The notes: generated from the sequence alone by a model not told the origin. A stretch of DNA of 23,503 nt from Nanosynbacter sp. (GCA_015257705.1 JABZJR010000005.1:1-23503); one strand, 5' to 3'; counted from the first letter of the stretch, positions 14,426 through 22,235 are shown. Made by a program: numbers and translations.

Positions 14426-15424
14426 ATGGCAATTGAAAGAATAGTTGATACAAGTTCGCATGATGACGATTCTGAAGAGCAGCGAATTGAGGTGAGTCTG
14501 CGTCCGCAGAGTTTTGCTGAGTATGTTGGTCAGGAAAGATTAAAACGTAATTTGCGCTTGGCGATTGATGCGGCTAAAAAGCGCGGCGAGCCGTTGGACC
14601 ACGTATTATTATATGGTCCGCCGGGGCTTGGTAAAACAACTATGGCGACGGTGATTGCTAATGAAATGGGCACGAATCTGCGAATTACCAGTGGTCCGGC
14701 TATTGAAAAAGCGGGCGATTTGGCGTCGATTCTGACTAATTTGTCGGACGGCGATATTCTGTTTATCGATGAGATTCATCGGTTGGGTCGGTCTGTAGAG
14801 GAGATTTTATACTCCGCAATGGAAGATTTTAAGCTGGATATTGTGATTGGAAAAGGTCCGGCAGCGCGATCAATTCGATTGGATTTGCCGCGATTTACGG
14901 TGATTGGTGCGACGACGCGAACCGGAAGTTTGGCGGCGCCTTTACGCGATAGGTTTGGTCATATTTATCGCCTGGAATTTTACACGCCAGAGGATATTGC
15001 GAAAATTGTGACGCGTAGTGCGAAGATTTTGGAATCGTCAATTCGAAATGAAGCGGCGGATTTATTGTCGACGCGAGCGCGCTTGACGCCACGTATTGCC
15101 AATAGACTTCTTAAGCGAGTTCGTGATTACGCCGACGTTAATGGCGACGGAATAATTGACGTAAAAACTACGACTAATGCTTTGGAAATGTTGGAAGTAG
15201 ATGAGTTGGGCTTGGATCCGGCTGATCGTAATTTATTACAGTCGATTCTGGAAAATTATGGCGATAATCCTGTTGGATTAACAACAATTGCGGCGTTGAC
15301 TGGTGACGAGGCGACGACAATTGAGGATTTTTATGAACCATATTTGTTGCAAATTGGTTTTATTGAGCGCACACCGCGTGGTCGTCGAGTAACAATTAAG
15401 GCAAAGCGACATTTGGGAAAATAG
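14426..15424 (+). CDS. ruvB: Holliday junction branch migration ATPase RuvB
   Basis: RuvB is the hexameric AAA+ motor that drives branch migration with RuvA. The 332-aa protein has the RuvB N-terminal segment [20 protein letters not shown], a Walker A motif GPPGLGKTT at residues 64-72, and Walker B IDEIH with D115/E116. The sensor segment [18 protein letters not shown] is present, followed by the lid and a C-terminal winged-helix domain ending [18 protein letters not shown]. All key ATPase residues are present and the length is standard. It is separated from ruvA by about 780 bp containing an inverted DUF4352 gene and its leader, and it has its own leaderless promoter, so ruvA and ruvB are not co-transcribed in the usual way. 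Confidence 0.97.
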   Translation: MAIERIVDTSSHDDDSEEQRIEVSLRPQSFAEYVGQERLKRNLRLAIDAAKKRGEPLDHVLLYGPPGLGKTTMATVIANEMGTNLRITSGPAIEKAGDLASILTNLSDGDILFIDEIHRLGRSVEEILYSAMEDFKLDIVIGKGPAARSIRLDLPRFTVIGATTRTGSLAAPLRDRFGHIYRLEFYTPEDIAKIVTRSAKILESSIRNEAADLLSTRARLTPRIANRLLKRVRDYADVNGDGIIDVKTTTNALEMLEVDELGLDPADRNLLQSILENYGDNPVGLTTIAALTGDEATTIEDFYEPYLLQIGFIERTPRGRRVTIKAKRHLGK

Positions 15425-15486
15425 TTATCGTATTCTTCGGCTTTTTGTGTTTTAACAAAACCAGACAAACTTAACTAGGAGCAGTC

Positions 15487-15534
15487 ATGGGCAAAAAACA
15501 AGGCTATCTTAAGTTCTGTCGTGTTATAATATAG
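15487..15534 (+). CDS. Possible 15-residue leader peptide
   Basis: A short frame encoding MGKKQGYLKFCRVII is preceded by AGGAG (15477-15481), 5 nt before its ATG. Its end overlaps the -10 box of the PH-domain gene. No clear promoter is visible, and there is no homology that I recognise. It may be a leader peptide or chance. It is the only notable item in the 112-base gap after ruvB, apart from a weak GTTTT-AAC-AAAAC dyad around 15449-15461. Confidence 0.2.
   Translation: MGKKQGYLKFCRVII
15522..15530 (+). promoter_or_regulatory. Extended -10 promoter of the PH-domain gene
   Basis: TGT-TATAAT (TATAAT at 15525-15530) lies exactly 6 nt before the ATG at 15537, predicting a leaderless transcript. 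Confidence 0.75.
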
Positions 15535-15536
15535 GC

Positions 15537-16373
15537 ATGAATCCACAAACATCCTCGTCAGAAGATTTAACGCAGCCTGTTGCGTATGATGCTGATGGTC
15601 GACCACTATATCATCATCCGCCACAGACTGGTCGTCCAGCTCCGGTTGTGGCGCAGACGAATTCTTATGTGACGGCAAGACCGAAAATTATTGATGGGGA
15701 GAATTTTGATCCGCGATTGCGTAGTCAGTATGCTAATGAACCGCAAGTCGTACATGTTGCGCGAGATATTGACCCGAAGCCGTTTACTATTAGTGACGAC
15801 CTGAAGCAAAAACATGAAAAATCAGTTCAACAATACCCGAATCTCAATTTGAGCGAAGGCGAATATATTATTTTGGATATTAAACGCCATCCGATTGGTA
15901 TGCTTATTCCAACAGGAATTTCGGTTTTTTTGGTGGTGATGATCATGGTGTTTGTGATGTTTTATCCGTCAATTGCTCGTGACGCAATTATCTCGCCGAT
16001 GCCTTCGCTGACCGATGTGTTTGGCGTGGCGATGTTGCTTATTGGGATAGTGGCGCTTGGTGGTGCGGTGTCTTTGTGGATATATTTGCAGAATCACTTT
16101 TACATGACAAACGAAAGTGTGATTCAGGAAATTCAGGGTAGTTTATTTTATCGGCACGAGCAAACGGTGAGCTTAGGCAGTATTGAGGATGCAAGCTTCC
16201 TCCAATCTGGAATTATTCAGACTCTTTTCAATTATGGCACGATTCGTCTCAGCACCGAGGGCGAAGAAACGACATATATATTCCATTTTGTGGCAAATCC
16301 ACGCAAGCAAATTGCGATAATCAATAATGCCATTGAAGACTTTAAGAATGGCCGTCCTGTTTGTGATGATTAG
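15537..16373 (+). CDS. Membrane protein with bacterial PH-like (bPH2) domain
   Basis: The 278-aa product begins with a polar, Pro/Gln/His-rich N-terminal region of about 110 residues that is probably disordered. Two membrane helices follow (about 121-143 and 158-183). The C-terminal domain (about 185-270) begins NHFYMTNESVIQEIQGSLFYRHEQTVSLGSIEDAS, the pattern of a bacterial PH (bPH2/YdbS-type) domain just after a helix pair. Such proteins are membrane-bound with no fixed enzymatic role; some affect envelope stress or secretion. The gene is convergent with the prepilin gene, and only 4 nt separate the two stop codons with no terminator between them. The leaderless start at 15537 is well supported by the -10 spacing. 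Confidence 0.8.
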   Translation: MNPQTSSSEDLTQPVAYDADGRPLYHHPPQTGRPAPVVAQTNSYVTARPKIIDGENFDPRLRSQYANEPQVVHVARDIDPKPFTISDDLKQKHEKSVQQYPNLNLSEGEYIILDIKRHPIGMLIPTGISVFLVVMIMVFVMFYPSIARDAIISPMPSLTDVFGVAMLLIGIVALGGAVSLWIYLQNHFYMTNESVIQEIQGSLFYRHEQTVSLGSIEDASFLQSGIIQTLFNYGTIRLSTEGEETTYIFHFVANPRKQIAIINNAIEDFKNGRPVCDD

Positions 16374-16377
16374 CTAA

Positions 16378-16770
16378 TTATTTGTGGCGACTTTCTTTTA
16401 CGTAGTCATCTTCATCGACAAGCGTCGCAACAAGTTTATACGACTTACATTTTCCATCATTACAATTTGAAGATTCATAGCGATAACTGCTGTCTTTTTC
16501 GCCAATTTTCTTACCTTGCGGATCTTTTAACAATGCGGGATCCATAGTCGGAAGCGTACCTTCTTCTAACTTCTCTGGGTAATAGCCATTTTTAACGTAA
16601 AAACCTTCTTCCAGGCTATAATGCATGGCGTTAATCGCGGTGCGTTTTTTGGCGTTGTTTGATTCGTTGGTCAATTTTGTATATTGTGAGAAACCTAAGA
16701 TTGCGATGATAATCAAGAAAGTTGCTACAACCAAAAGTTCAATAATAGTAAAACCGTTTCGCTTATTCAT
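16378..16770 (-). CDS. Type IV prepilin / pseudopilin
   Basis: The 130-aa protein carries a textbook class III prepilin signal: MNKRNG followed by FTIIELLVV, with cleavage expected between Gly6 and Phe7 and the conserved Glu at mature position 5. The hydrophobic helix runs to about residue 28. The rest is a small globular domain of major-pilin or pseudopilin type, containing two closely spaced cysteines (SSNCNDGKC) that could form a disulfide loop. It would be processed by PilD and assembled by the PilC/PilM/PilN/PilO machinery encoded 3-7 kb downstream in the window on the same strand. It is transcribed divergently from recA with a leaderless promoter. Major versus minor pilin cannot be decided. 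Confidence 0.9.
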   Translation of the reverse strand: MNKRNGFTIIELLVVATFLIIIAILGFSQYTKLTNESNNAKKRTAINAMHYSLEEGFYVKNGYYPEKLEEGTLPTMDPALLKDPQGKKIGEKDSSYRYESSNCNDGKCKSYKLVATLVDEDDYVKESRHK

Positions 16771-16777
16771 GAATGTA

Positions 16778-16786
16778 ATTATAGCA
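16778..16786 (-). promoter_or_regulatory. Extended -10 promoter of the prepilin gene
   Basis: On the minus strand, TGC-TATAAT (TATAAT at 16783-16778) lies 7 nt before the ATG at 16770. The recA -10 box is only 21 nt away on the opposite strand. Confidence 0.7.
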
Positions 16787-16804
16787 AATCTTGCGACAAA
16801 TCGG

Positions 16805-16830
16805 TATAATAAAGGAAGTAACTAAGGAGG
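16805..16830 (+). promoter_or_regulatory. recA -10 box and Shine-Dalgarno
   Basis: TATAAT (16805-16810) is followed by a strong AAGGAGG (16824-16830), 7 nt before ATG 16838. The predicted leader is about 21 nt. I see no LexA-type palindrome in the divergent region, so SOS control is not evident. Confidence 0.75.
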
Positions 16831-16837
16831 GAATGCT

Positions 16838-17893
16838 ATGGCAAAATCAGACAGTAAAACAGTAAATCCAAAAAAGTCAAGTCAGGCATCGGATAAAAAA
16901 GTTGATGAAGGTAAGCTTAAGGCACTTGGTCTAGCGATGGATCAAATCACTAAGCAGTTTGGCGACGGATCAATTATGAAATTGGGCGAGGCTCACAAAG
17001 TCGATGTTGAAGTAATTCCTTCTGGTGCTTTGAGCTTGGATTTGGCGCTTGGTGGCGGATATCCAAAGGGTCGTATCATAGAAATCTATGGTCCAGAAAG
17101 CTCAGGTAAGACGACGCTAACGCTTCACGCTATTGCAGAAATTCAGAAGCAGGGCGGAACGGCGGCGTTTATTGATGCCGAGCACGCGCTTGATCCAGCA
17201 TACGCTAAGCGTTTGGGCGTGGACACGGAAAATTTGTTGGTTTCTCAGCCAGATAACGGCGAACAAGCATTGGAAATTACGGAGACGTTGGTTCGTTCGA
17301 ACGCGGTGGATTTGGTGATAGTCGACTCGGTGGCTGCCTTAACGCCACAGGCTGAAATTGATGGCGATATGGGTGATTCTCATATGGGTCTTCAGGCTCG
17401 ATTGATGAGTCAGGCTCTACGTAAATTGACGGGAATTATCAATAAATCAAAAGCCACGGTGATCTTTATCAATCAGATTCGTATGAAAATTGGCGTGATG
17501 TTTGGTAATCCTGAAACGACAACTGGCGGTAATGCGTTGAAGTTTTATGCATCGCAGCGAATTGACATTCGTCGAATTGGTCAGATTAAAGTTGGCGATG
17601 ATATTATTGGTAACCGCACGAAAATTAAGGTCGTGAAAAATAAGATTGCGCCGCCGTTCCGCGTGGCTGAATTTGACATAATGTACAACGAGGGAATCAG
17701 CAAAACTGGCGATATTCTGGACTTGGCGGCAACGCACGGTATAGTTGAAAAGTCGGGTGCATTTTATAAATATAACGGCGAAACGATTGGTCAAGGGCGC
17801 GATAAGACGAAGAATTACTTGAAGGAAAATCCTGAGGTTTTGGCGGAAATTGATCAGAAAGTGCGCGATAAAGTGAAGGAGGAGGAAAAGTAA
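16838..17893 (+). CDS. recA: Recombinase RecA
   Basis: RecA forms ATP-dependent filaments on single-stranded DNA and performs homologous pairing. The 351-aa protein has a Lys/Ser-rich N-terminal extension of about 25 residues, then the conserved core. Visible motifs are [14 protein letters not shown] (Walker A, 85-93), [25 protein letters not shown] (Walker B and loop L1 region), the [28 protein letters not shown] region covering loop L2, and the C-terminal [14 protein letters not shown] segment. All catalytic elements are intact, and the acidic C-terminal tail is short. The stop overlaps the start of the 2H phosphoesterase by one base, with a strong Shine-Dalgarno inside the recA 3' end. It would integrate DNA imported through the pilus/ComEC system and repair breaks with RuvABC. 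Confidence 0.98.
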   Translation: MAKSDSKTVNPKKSSQASDKKVDEGKLKALGLAMDQITKQFGDGSIMKLGEAHKVDVEVIPSGALSLDLALGGGYPKGRIIEIYGPESSGKTTLTLHAIAEIQKQGGTAAFIDAEHALDPAYAKRLGVDTENLLVSQPDNGEQALEITETLVRSNAVDLVIVDSVAALTPQAEIDGDMGDSHMGLQARLMSQALRKLTGIINKSKATVIFINQIRMKIGVMFGNPETTTGGNALKFYASQRIDIRRIGQIKVGDDIIGNRTKIKVVKNKIAPPFRVAEFDIMYNEGISKTGDILDLAATHGIVEKSGAFYKYNGETIGQGRDKTKNYLKENPEVLAEIDQKVRDKVKEEEK

Positions 17894-18417
17894 TGCGAGC
17901 AGTAGAGTCCAGATATTCAGCCGAACACCACATGGCGTCAGTTAATCTTATTTTTGATGACGAGCAGACCGCTTACCTTCGAGAGCTGTCAGAAAAAATG
18001 AACCTTGATTTCGGTGAGTTTATTCCACACGCAACGCTGATCAATGTAACTGAGCAGGATATACCACGTCTCAAGTTAGCTGCCGCTGCGTTGCCGTCCC
18101 TAGACAAACTGGTGCTTGACGGTGTCAATTTCTTGCCAGATGAAGCCGGTAACTGTGTTTGTGTTGAATTGCGTGTACAGAAAACTTCCTGGATGGTTGA
18201 AGTACGTCGGAAGTTGCTTGAAATACTGGACGACATTCATCCAGGGCTGGATATCGATGGATTTCGTCCACACATTACGCTTGGCATTGTCGAGGCTGGT
18301 ACGCTTGGCGATGTCGATATGAGTGCCATTCCGCGTCAACTGCCGGTTATTACTAAGCCGCGTGCTGCTGCTTGCTATAACGGCATGCATGGCAAAGTGG
18401 TTGAGGTGGTCGAATAG
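17893..18417 (+). CDS. 2'-5' RNA ligase / 2H phosphoesterase family protein
   Basis: The 174-aa product shows the two HxT motifs that define the 2H phosphoesterase superfamily: HAT at residues 46-48 and HIT at 127-129, the latter in PHITLGI. Family members ligate RNA with 2'-5' linkages or hydrolyse 2',3'-cyclic phosphodiesters; the in vivo role is unclear. GGAGGAGG (17878-17885) lies 7 nt before ATG 17893, supporting this start over the internal ATG 17932. The one-base overlap with the recA stop (TAATG) suggests translational coupling, so its level should follow RecA. A small nucleic-acid end-processing enzyme tied to recombination is plausible but unproven. Confidence 0.82.
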   Translation: MRAVESRYSAEHHMASVNLIFDDEQTAYLRELSEKMNLDFGEFIPHATLINVTEQDIPRLKLAAAALPSLDKLVLDGVNFLPDEAGNCVCVELRVQKTSWMVEVRRKLLEILDDIHPGLDIDGFRPHITLGIVEAGTLGDVDMSAIPRQLPVITKPRAAACYNGMHGKVVEVVE

Positions 18418-18448
18418 TCCACCAGTAGTTAGCATATAGTTTTAGCGC

Positions 18449-18454
18449 TATAAT
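18449..18454 (+). promoter_or_regulatory. recX -10 box
   Basis: TATAAT (18449-18454) lies exactly 6 nt before the ATG at 18461, with a weak -35 (TAGTTA at 18426-18431, 17-nt spacing). It predicts a leaderless recX transcript independent of recA. Confidence 0.72.
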
Positions 18455-18460
18455 AGATTT

Positions 18461-19114
18461 ATGAAAATCACTGATATTTCTCTTCAGACTCGTGATAAAA
18501 ATCGTGTCAATGTAAGTGTTGACGGGAAATATCGTTTTAGCTTGGACGTATTTCAGGTCGGCGAACTAGGCATTAAGATTGGTCGCGAATATACGGAAGA
18601 GGAAATTTCGAAATTAGAAGACGATAGCCAGTTTGGCAAGTTGTATGCTAGATCTATAGAATACTGTTTAATGCGTCCGCGAGCCATCAAAGAAGTGCGC
18701 GATTATCTGCGTCGGAAAACACTAGCCACTCGTCGACGTTCAGCGAAAACTGGAAAAATTATTGAACGTCCTGGAATAAAGCCGGAGATTGCCGAGCGCG
18801 TCTTGGATCGTCTTATTGAGAAGAAATATTTGGACGATGAAAAATTTGCTCGATTTTGGTTTGAGCAGCGGTTTATGAAAAAAGGCGCTAGTATTCGTCG
18901 CTTGAAATTGGAACTGGCGCAAAAGGGAATTGATAATACAGCGATTGAATCATTGGTTAAAGAGAATATTCGCTCTGATGACGAGGAATTACGGAAGGTC
19001 ATTGCTAAAAAACGTTATCGATATAGTGATCAGCAGAAGTTAATGCAATATTTGGCTAGGCAGGGTTTTTCTTATGATGACATTAAGAAGGCTCTTGAAA
19101 ACCCAAATGATTAA
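18461..19114 (+). CDS. recX: Regulatory protein RecX
   Basis: RecX binds RecA filaments and limits recombinase activity. The 217-aa protein begins with a beta-rich segment (KITDISLQTRDKNRVNVSVDGKYRFSLD) typical of longer RecX proteins. RecX tri-helical repeats follow: YCLMRPRAIKEVRDYLRRK, then VLDRLIEKKYLDDEKFARFWFEQR and a repeat with IRRLKLELAQKGID. The C-terminal repeat is ARQGFSYDDIKKALE. A basic insert rich in Arg/Lys (about residues 85-105) lengthens the first repeat. It sits downstream of recA as in many bacteria, but has its own promoter. It converges with the PRC-barrel gene, and the two stop codons overlap within TTAA. Confidence 0.9.
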   Translation: MKITDISLQTRDKNRVNVSVDGKYRFSLDVFQVGELGIKIGREYTEEEISKLEDDSQFGKLYARSIEYCLMRPRAIKEVRDYLRRKTLATRRRSAKTGKIIERPGIKPEIAERVLDRLIEKKYLDDEKFARFWFEQRFMKKGASIRRLKLELAQKGIDNTAIESLVKENIRSDDEELRKVIAKKRYRYSDQQKLMQYLARQGFSYDDIKKALENPND

Positions 19115-19698
19115 TCAGCTTTTGTAGATTCTGGTTGTGGACGAGGCTGCTTGCGGAATGGATTTTCGTATGAATTTATCTGCGAAATAGGTGTTTTTTC
19201 GGCTATGTGCGAGATAGTTGCTGATTTTACAACAATTTTATCGTCGGTTACTTTTATAATCTGAGAACGATGAATAAGCAATTCTGTGTCGCCAAAACTT
19301 TTCAAGAACGGTCGCCGAATTCGGAGTTGTTGTATAATAAAATTCCCAGCCGCCAACGTGTATCCGATAACTTTTCCGATTTTCTTATTCTTCTCATCAA
19401 TAACCAACTTGTCTTTTAATGTAAAATTGATTTCATAAATTTCTTTTATAGTAATCACATCATCAATTCCGATGATCTCATCGGTTGAATCGATAATCAT
19501 ACCAAGCGGTCCAATCTCTCTGACGTCGTTGATGCGAAGTAAACTAGGGTGCTGGTCCAAAAGTCGTCCTTCAAGTTCATATGCGATTATAGACAGATTC
19601 TTCGGATTAATAATTTCCCGCGATGTTCGCGCCAGTTCGGAGCCTGTCTGAAGACTCATGACGGGAATATCAAGGAAGCGATCTGCGGATATAAGCAT
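19111..19698 (-). CDS. PRC-barrel domain protein
   Basis: The 195-aa protein looks like two PRC-barrel-type beta domains. The first (about residues 1-80) contains LDIPVMSLQTGSELA and GPLGMIIDSTDEIIGIDDV. The second (about 85-170) contains LKDKLVIDEKNKKIGKVIGYTL. A Pro/Lys-rich tail follows. PRC barrels occur in the photosynthetic reaction centre H subunit and in RimM, and more widely as small protein- or RNA-interaction modules, so the specific role is open. It lies directly downstream of the pilus assembly genes but has its own leaderless promoter. A link to pilus function is therefore positional only. There is no signal peptide or membrane helix. Confidence 0.82.
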   Translation of the reverse strand: MLISADRFLDIPVMSLQTGSELARTSREIINPKNLSIIAYELEGRLLDQHPSLLRINDVREIGPLGMIIDSTDEIIGIDDVITIKEIYEINFTLKDKLVIDEKNKKIGKVIGYTLAAGNFIIQQLRIRRPFLKSFGDTELLIHRSQIIKVTDDKIVVKSATISHIAEKTPISQINSYENPFRKQPRPQPESTKAD

Positions 19699-19704
19699 AA
19701 CTAT

Positions 19705-19733
19705 ATTATAAACGGTTGTGTTCTATTCAGCAA
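19705..19733 (-). promoter_or_regulatory. Promoter of the PRC-barrel gene
   Basis: On the minus strand TTGCTG (19733-19728), a 17-nt spacer and TATAAT (19710-19705) lie exactly 6 nt before ATG 19698. The -35 box lies within the 3' end of the upstream 94-codon gene. Confidence 0.75.
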
Positions 19734-20007
19734 ACGGGTTGGAGCGACCAGCCGGCAGACTAAACGAGTCGTTTGTTGAAGTTGATGGTCGAAAATCTTT
19801 AATCACTTTCATGGTTTTTTTATCGAAGCTTATTGATGCAGTTTGTGGTTCTTCGGTAGGAACCGCTAAAAGTCCGCTCAAAAGAAATATCGCGATTGCT
19901 ACGCCTCCGATTACGACAACGCTATATATTATCACATGAAATCGCCACAGGAATTTGGACAGTGATTTTACGATTGGCTCGAGCTGTTCTGATATTGATG
20001 GACTCAT
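19723..20007 (-). CDS. Small single-pass membrane protein in the PilP position
   Basis: The 94-aa product has a cytoplasmic N-terminal amphipathic segment, one strong membrane helix (about residues 25-48) and a Ser/Thr-rich extracytoplasmic tail of about 45 residues. I recognise no domain. Its start overlaps the pilO stop by 4 nt (20004-20007), so it belongs to the pilM-pilN-pilO operon. In Gram-negative type IV pilus clusters the fourth gene is pilP, a lipoprotein that contacts PilN/PilO and the outer-membrane secretin. This protein lacks a lipobox. In a cell without a conventional outer membrane it may be an unrelated stabiliser of the PilN/PilO complex, but that is inference from position. 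Confidence 0.75.
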   Translation of the reverse strand: MSPSISEQLEPIVKSLSKFLWRFHVIIYSVVVIGGVAIAIFLLSGLLAVPTEEPQTASISFDKKTMKVIKDFRPSTSTNDSFSLPAGRSNPFAE

Positions 20008-20597
20008 CGTGTATAAACCTTTACTTCAAGTGATTGGATTGATATTTCATGATTATTTGCGCCTCTGGAAATTGACACGCCTGAAAGCTGCATTCGAGTG
20101 ACATTTTTTTCAATAAGACTAAGGAAATGTAGGAATTTCGTATAATCTATATGATCCCCCAATTGAATTGATACGAAAGTACTTTTCACTCCAGCGGGGC
20201 TGGCGGATGTTTGCTTGCTAGATGTCGCTGTCTTAGCGGAAGTTGTTGGTTCATTTTGGAAAGAGAAAGCTTTAATCGGAATGCCGGCGCGGTCGGCGTA
20301 GGTATTTAAATCCTTAATAATCTGATTCTGATATTGATAAAGTTTCGATTCTGAGACGATATTCTTTGCTTTTTTAACTGTGTCGGAATTGCGGTCGAGC
20401 TGAGATTTCGATGCTAGCAAGCTTTGTATTTTTGCATCAACTGCAATTGCTTCGGTCTGCATTTTTCCAACTTCTTCTGATGTTTTACTTAAGAATGAAT
20501 AGGCGAAAATAACTAGTCCTACCATTGCTGATAATATTATGAGCAATAATAACGACAGGACAATTCGCGCGATGCTGGCATTTAGAACTTTTTTCAT
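20004..20597 (-). CDS. pilO: Type IV pilus assembly protein PilO-like
   Basis: The 197-aa bitopic protein has a short cytoplasmic start, a membrane helix (about residues 11-33) and a coiled-coil region (about 38-75). A small alpha/beta domain follows, ending near HEISIQSLEVKVYTR, the usual PilO layout. A Thr/Ser/Ala-rich stretch (about 118-135) interrupts the domain. PilO pairs with PilN in the inner-membrane alignment complex that links the motor platform to the pilus. It overlaps the pilN stop by 4 nt and the next gene by 4 nt. Sequence conservation in this family is low, so the call rests on topology plus position after pilM and pilN. Confidence 0.82.
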   Translation of the reverse strand: MKKVLNASIARIVLSLLLLIILSAMVGLVIFAYSFLSKTSEEVGKMQTEAIAVDAKIQSLLASKSQLDRNSDTVKKAKNIVSESKLYQYQNQIIKDLNTYADRAGIPIKAFSFQNEPTTSAKTATSSKQTSASPAGVKSTFVSIQLGDHIDYTKFLHFLSLIEKNVTRMQLSGVSISRGANNHEISIQSLEVKVYTR

Positions 20598-21169
20598 TGT
20601 TTTAAGACCTCTGGCTTTGGTGTAACGCTAATTGTTATAGTGATTGGATAGTCCGCGGGCTTGTCTGACGATTGGTTGCCGCCGCTATAAACAACGGTCT
20701 CGAGGTGAACGTCACTAAATATTTCTGACTTTTCTAAGCTGGTTTTTATTCGAATAGCGTCATCCTTGTTTTTTCCAAGAGCTGTTAATGACAATGGTTT
20801 ATCTAATGCTGAAGTGTCTAGTGCCAGAGAATCCAAAACCATACCTGATGGTATATATTGTGCAATTTTCGGGATAATTGTAGAGTAATGGGCCTCGTTG
20901 CTAATGATCGCCTTAGCCGAGTCGAGGTCTTTCTTAAACTCGCTAACTTCTTTTTGCGTCGATTGGTATTGAGCAAGTTTGGCATTTCCTTCGTCGATGT
21001 TAGCTTGAGCTGAGGTGCGGCTATTTTCTAAGAACAGATAAAATCCGCCAATAGTTAAGAATAGCAAGCCTGCAAATATCAATGATATGATGCAATATCG
21101 TCTTAAGATGACATTTACTCGTCCAGCGCTGATTTGCTTTTTTTCTTGAGGAGGAAGAAGGTTAATCAT
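20594..21169 (-). CDS. pilN: Type IV pilus assembly protein PilN
   Basis: The 191-aa bitopic protein starts MINLLPPQEKK. The INLLP motif is the conserved cytoplasmic tail by which PilN binds the groove of PilM. A membrane helix (about residues 25-48), a coiled coil (about 52-90) and a ferredoxin-like domain follow. AGGAGG lies 6 nt before the ATG. The start overlaps the end of pilM by 8 nt, consistent with stoichiometric co-expression. Confidence 0.9.
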   Translation of the reverse strand: MINLLPPQEKKQISAGRVNVILRRYCIISLIFAGLLFLTIGGFYLFLENSRTSAQANIDEGNAKLAQYQSTQKEVSEFKKDLDSAKAIISNEAHYSTIIPKIAQYIPSGMVLDSLALDTSALDKPLSLTALGKNKDDAIRIKTSLEKSEIFSDVHLETVVYSGGNQSSDKPADYPITITISVTPKPEVLKQ

Positions 21170-22214
21170 AAATATCCTCCTGCTTGATTAAGGCTAGCCC
21201 TGCGACTGGTGATAGCTGGGAGCGAAGCTGTTTTGCTGGCTGCTCTAGTCCATCGAAATTGAGCATTTGCCACGGACTTGCCACGCGCGCTGGCATTAAT
21301 AGCTCGTTTGTGAAAAAATCACCAATTCCTGGCAAATTACCGCCGCCGCCAACGATGAGGACTTGCTCGATTTTTTTCTCATCAGGGAAGCGGTCTGTGT
21401 AATATCGCATAACGCGCTTAACTTCGTTGGTCATTTTTTCTAAACTTGGGTGCAAGGCTCCTGCGATTCTGGCTTGCCTTGGACCGGGATTTAATCCGTT
21501 TAATACCTTAAATTGATGAGCTGTCTCAATCGGTACATTCATTTTTTTAGCTAAATTTAAGGTGAGTGAATAGCCGCCAACATTTAAGCCACCCGTCACA
21601 CGTATATCAGAATCTAGAATCGCGATATCTGTAGTTGATGTGCCTATGTCGACAATAACAGTAGGGAGCATTCCTTCTTCCGTGCGCTTCAGGAGTCTAG
21701 CGATTGCGCTGATGTTTGGCTCAATTATTGCAACTTCCAGGCCGCATTGTTTTGTGGCGTCTAACATACTGTCGATCATTTTCTTTGGTGCAGCACACAT
21801 CAGAACACTAAGTTCATCTTTCGTACGATTGATAATTCGATAGTCCAAATAAAGAGAATCTAGGGGTGCTGGAATATATTGTTCGGCTTCCAAATTTACC
21901 GCACTGCGAATATTGCTTTCTTCTTTCACAGGTAAGCTAAATGTTCGCGAAAATGTCCGGTTGGTTGGTATACCTAGCGCCACGCGGTTGCTATTAATTT
22001 GTCCTACGACGTTTTTCTTCAATAACGTTTTGATATTCTGCGCCAAATATTCAGTGTTGTCTGCGGAATTTCCGTCGCTTTTTTGAGAATCGAGGTTGAT
22101 CGATCCATATCCATGAACCAGCATCCGATTTCTATCAATCGACATTACTTTTATGCTTGTTCGGCTGATATCTAGGCCGATGATTGGTTTTTTTCTATAA
22201 AATATGCTCGACAC
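21162..22214 (-). CDS. pilM: Type IV pilus assembly ATPase PilM
   Basis: PilM is the cytoplasmic actin-like (FtsA-related) protein that binds the PilN tail and connects the pilus motor to the alignment complex. The 350-aa product has the family nucleotide-binding motifs: IIGLDISRTSIKVMSID at about residues 11-27, TVIVDIGTSTTDIAIL at about 194-209, and VLIVGGGGNLPGIGDFF near 293. The start is GTG at 22214, with AGGTGG about 12 nt upstream. No better ATG precedes it in frame after the promoter. It leads the pilM-pilN-pilO-94aa operon from its own promoter, 57 nt after pilC. Length and motifs are complete. Confidence 0.93.
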   Translation of the reverse strand: MSSIFYRKKPIIGLDISRTSIKVMSIDRNRMLVHGYGSINLDSQKSDGNSADNTEYLAQNIKTLLKKNVVGQINSNRVALGIPTNRTFSRTFSLPVKEESNIRSAVNLEAEQYIPAPLDSLYLDYRIINRTKDELSVLMCAAPKKMIDSMLDATKQCGLEVAIIEPNISAIARLLKRTEEGMLPTVIVDIGTSTTDIAILDSDIRVTGGLNVGGYSLTLNLAKKMNVPIETAHQFKVLNGLNPGPRQARIAGALHPSLEKMTNEVKRVMRYYTDRFPDEKKIEQVLIVGGGGNLPGIGDFFTNELLMPARVASPWQMLNFDGLEQPAKQLRSQLSPVAGLALIKQEDIYD

Positions 22215-22235
22215 GTTATTATTTTCCCACCTATA

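Noticed and set aside
18403..18425. GGTGG/CCACC dyad at the end of the 2H gene as a terminator
   Set aside because: The stem is only 5 bp and is not followed by a T-run.
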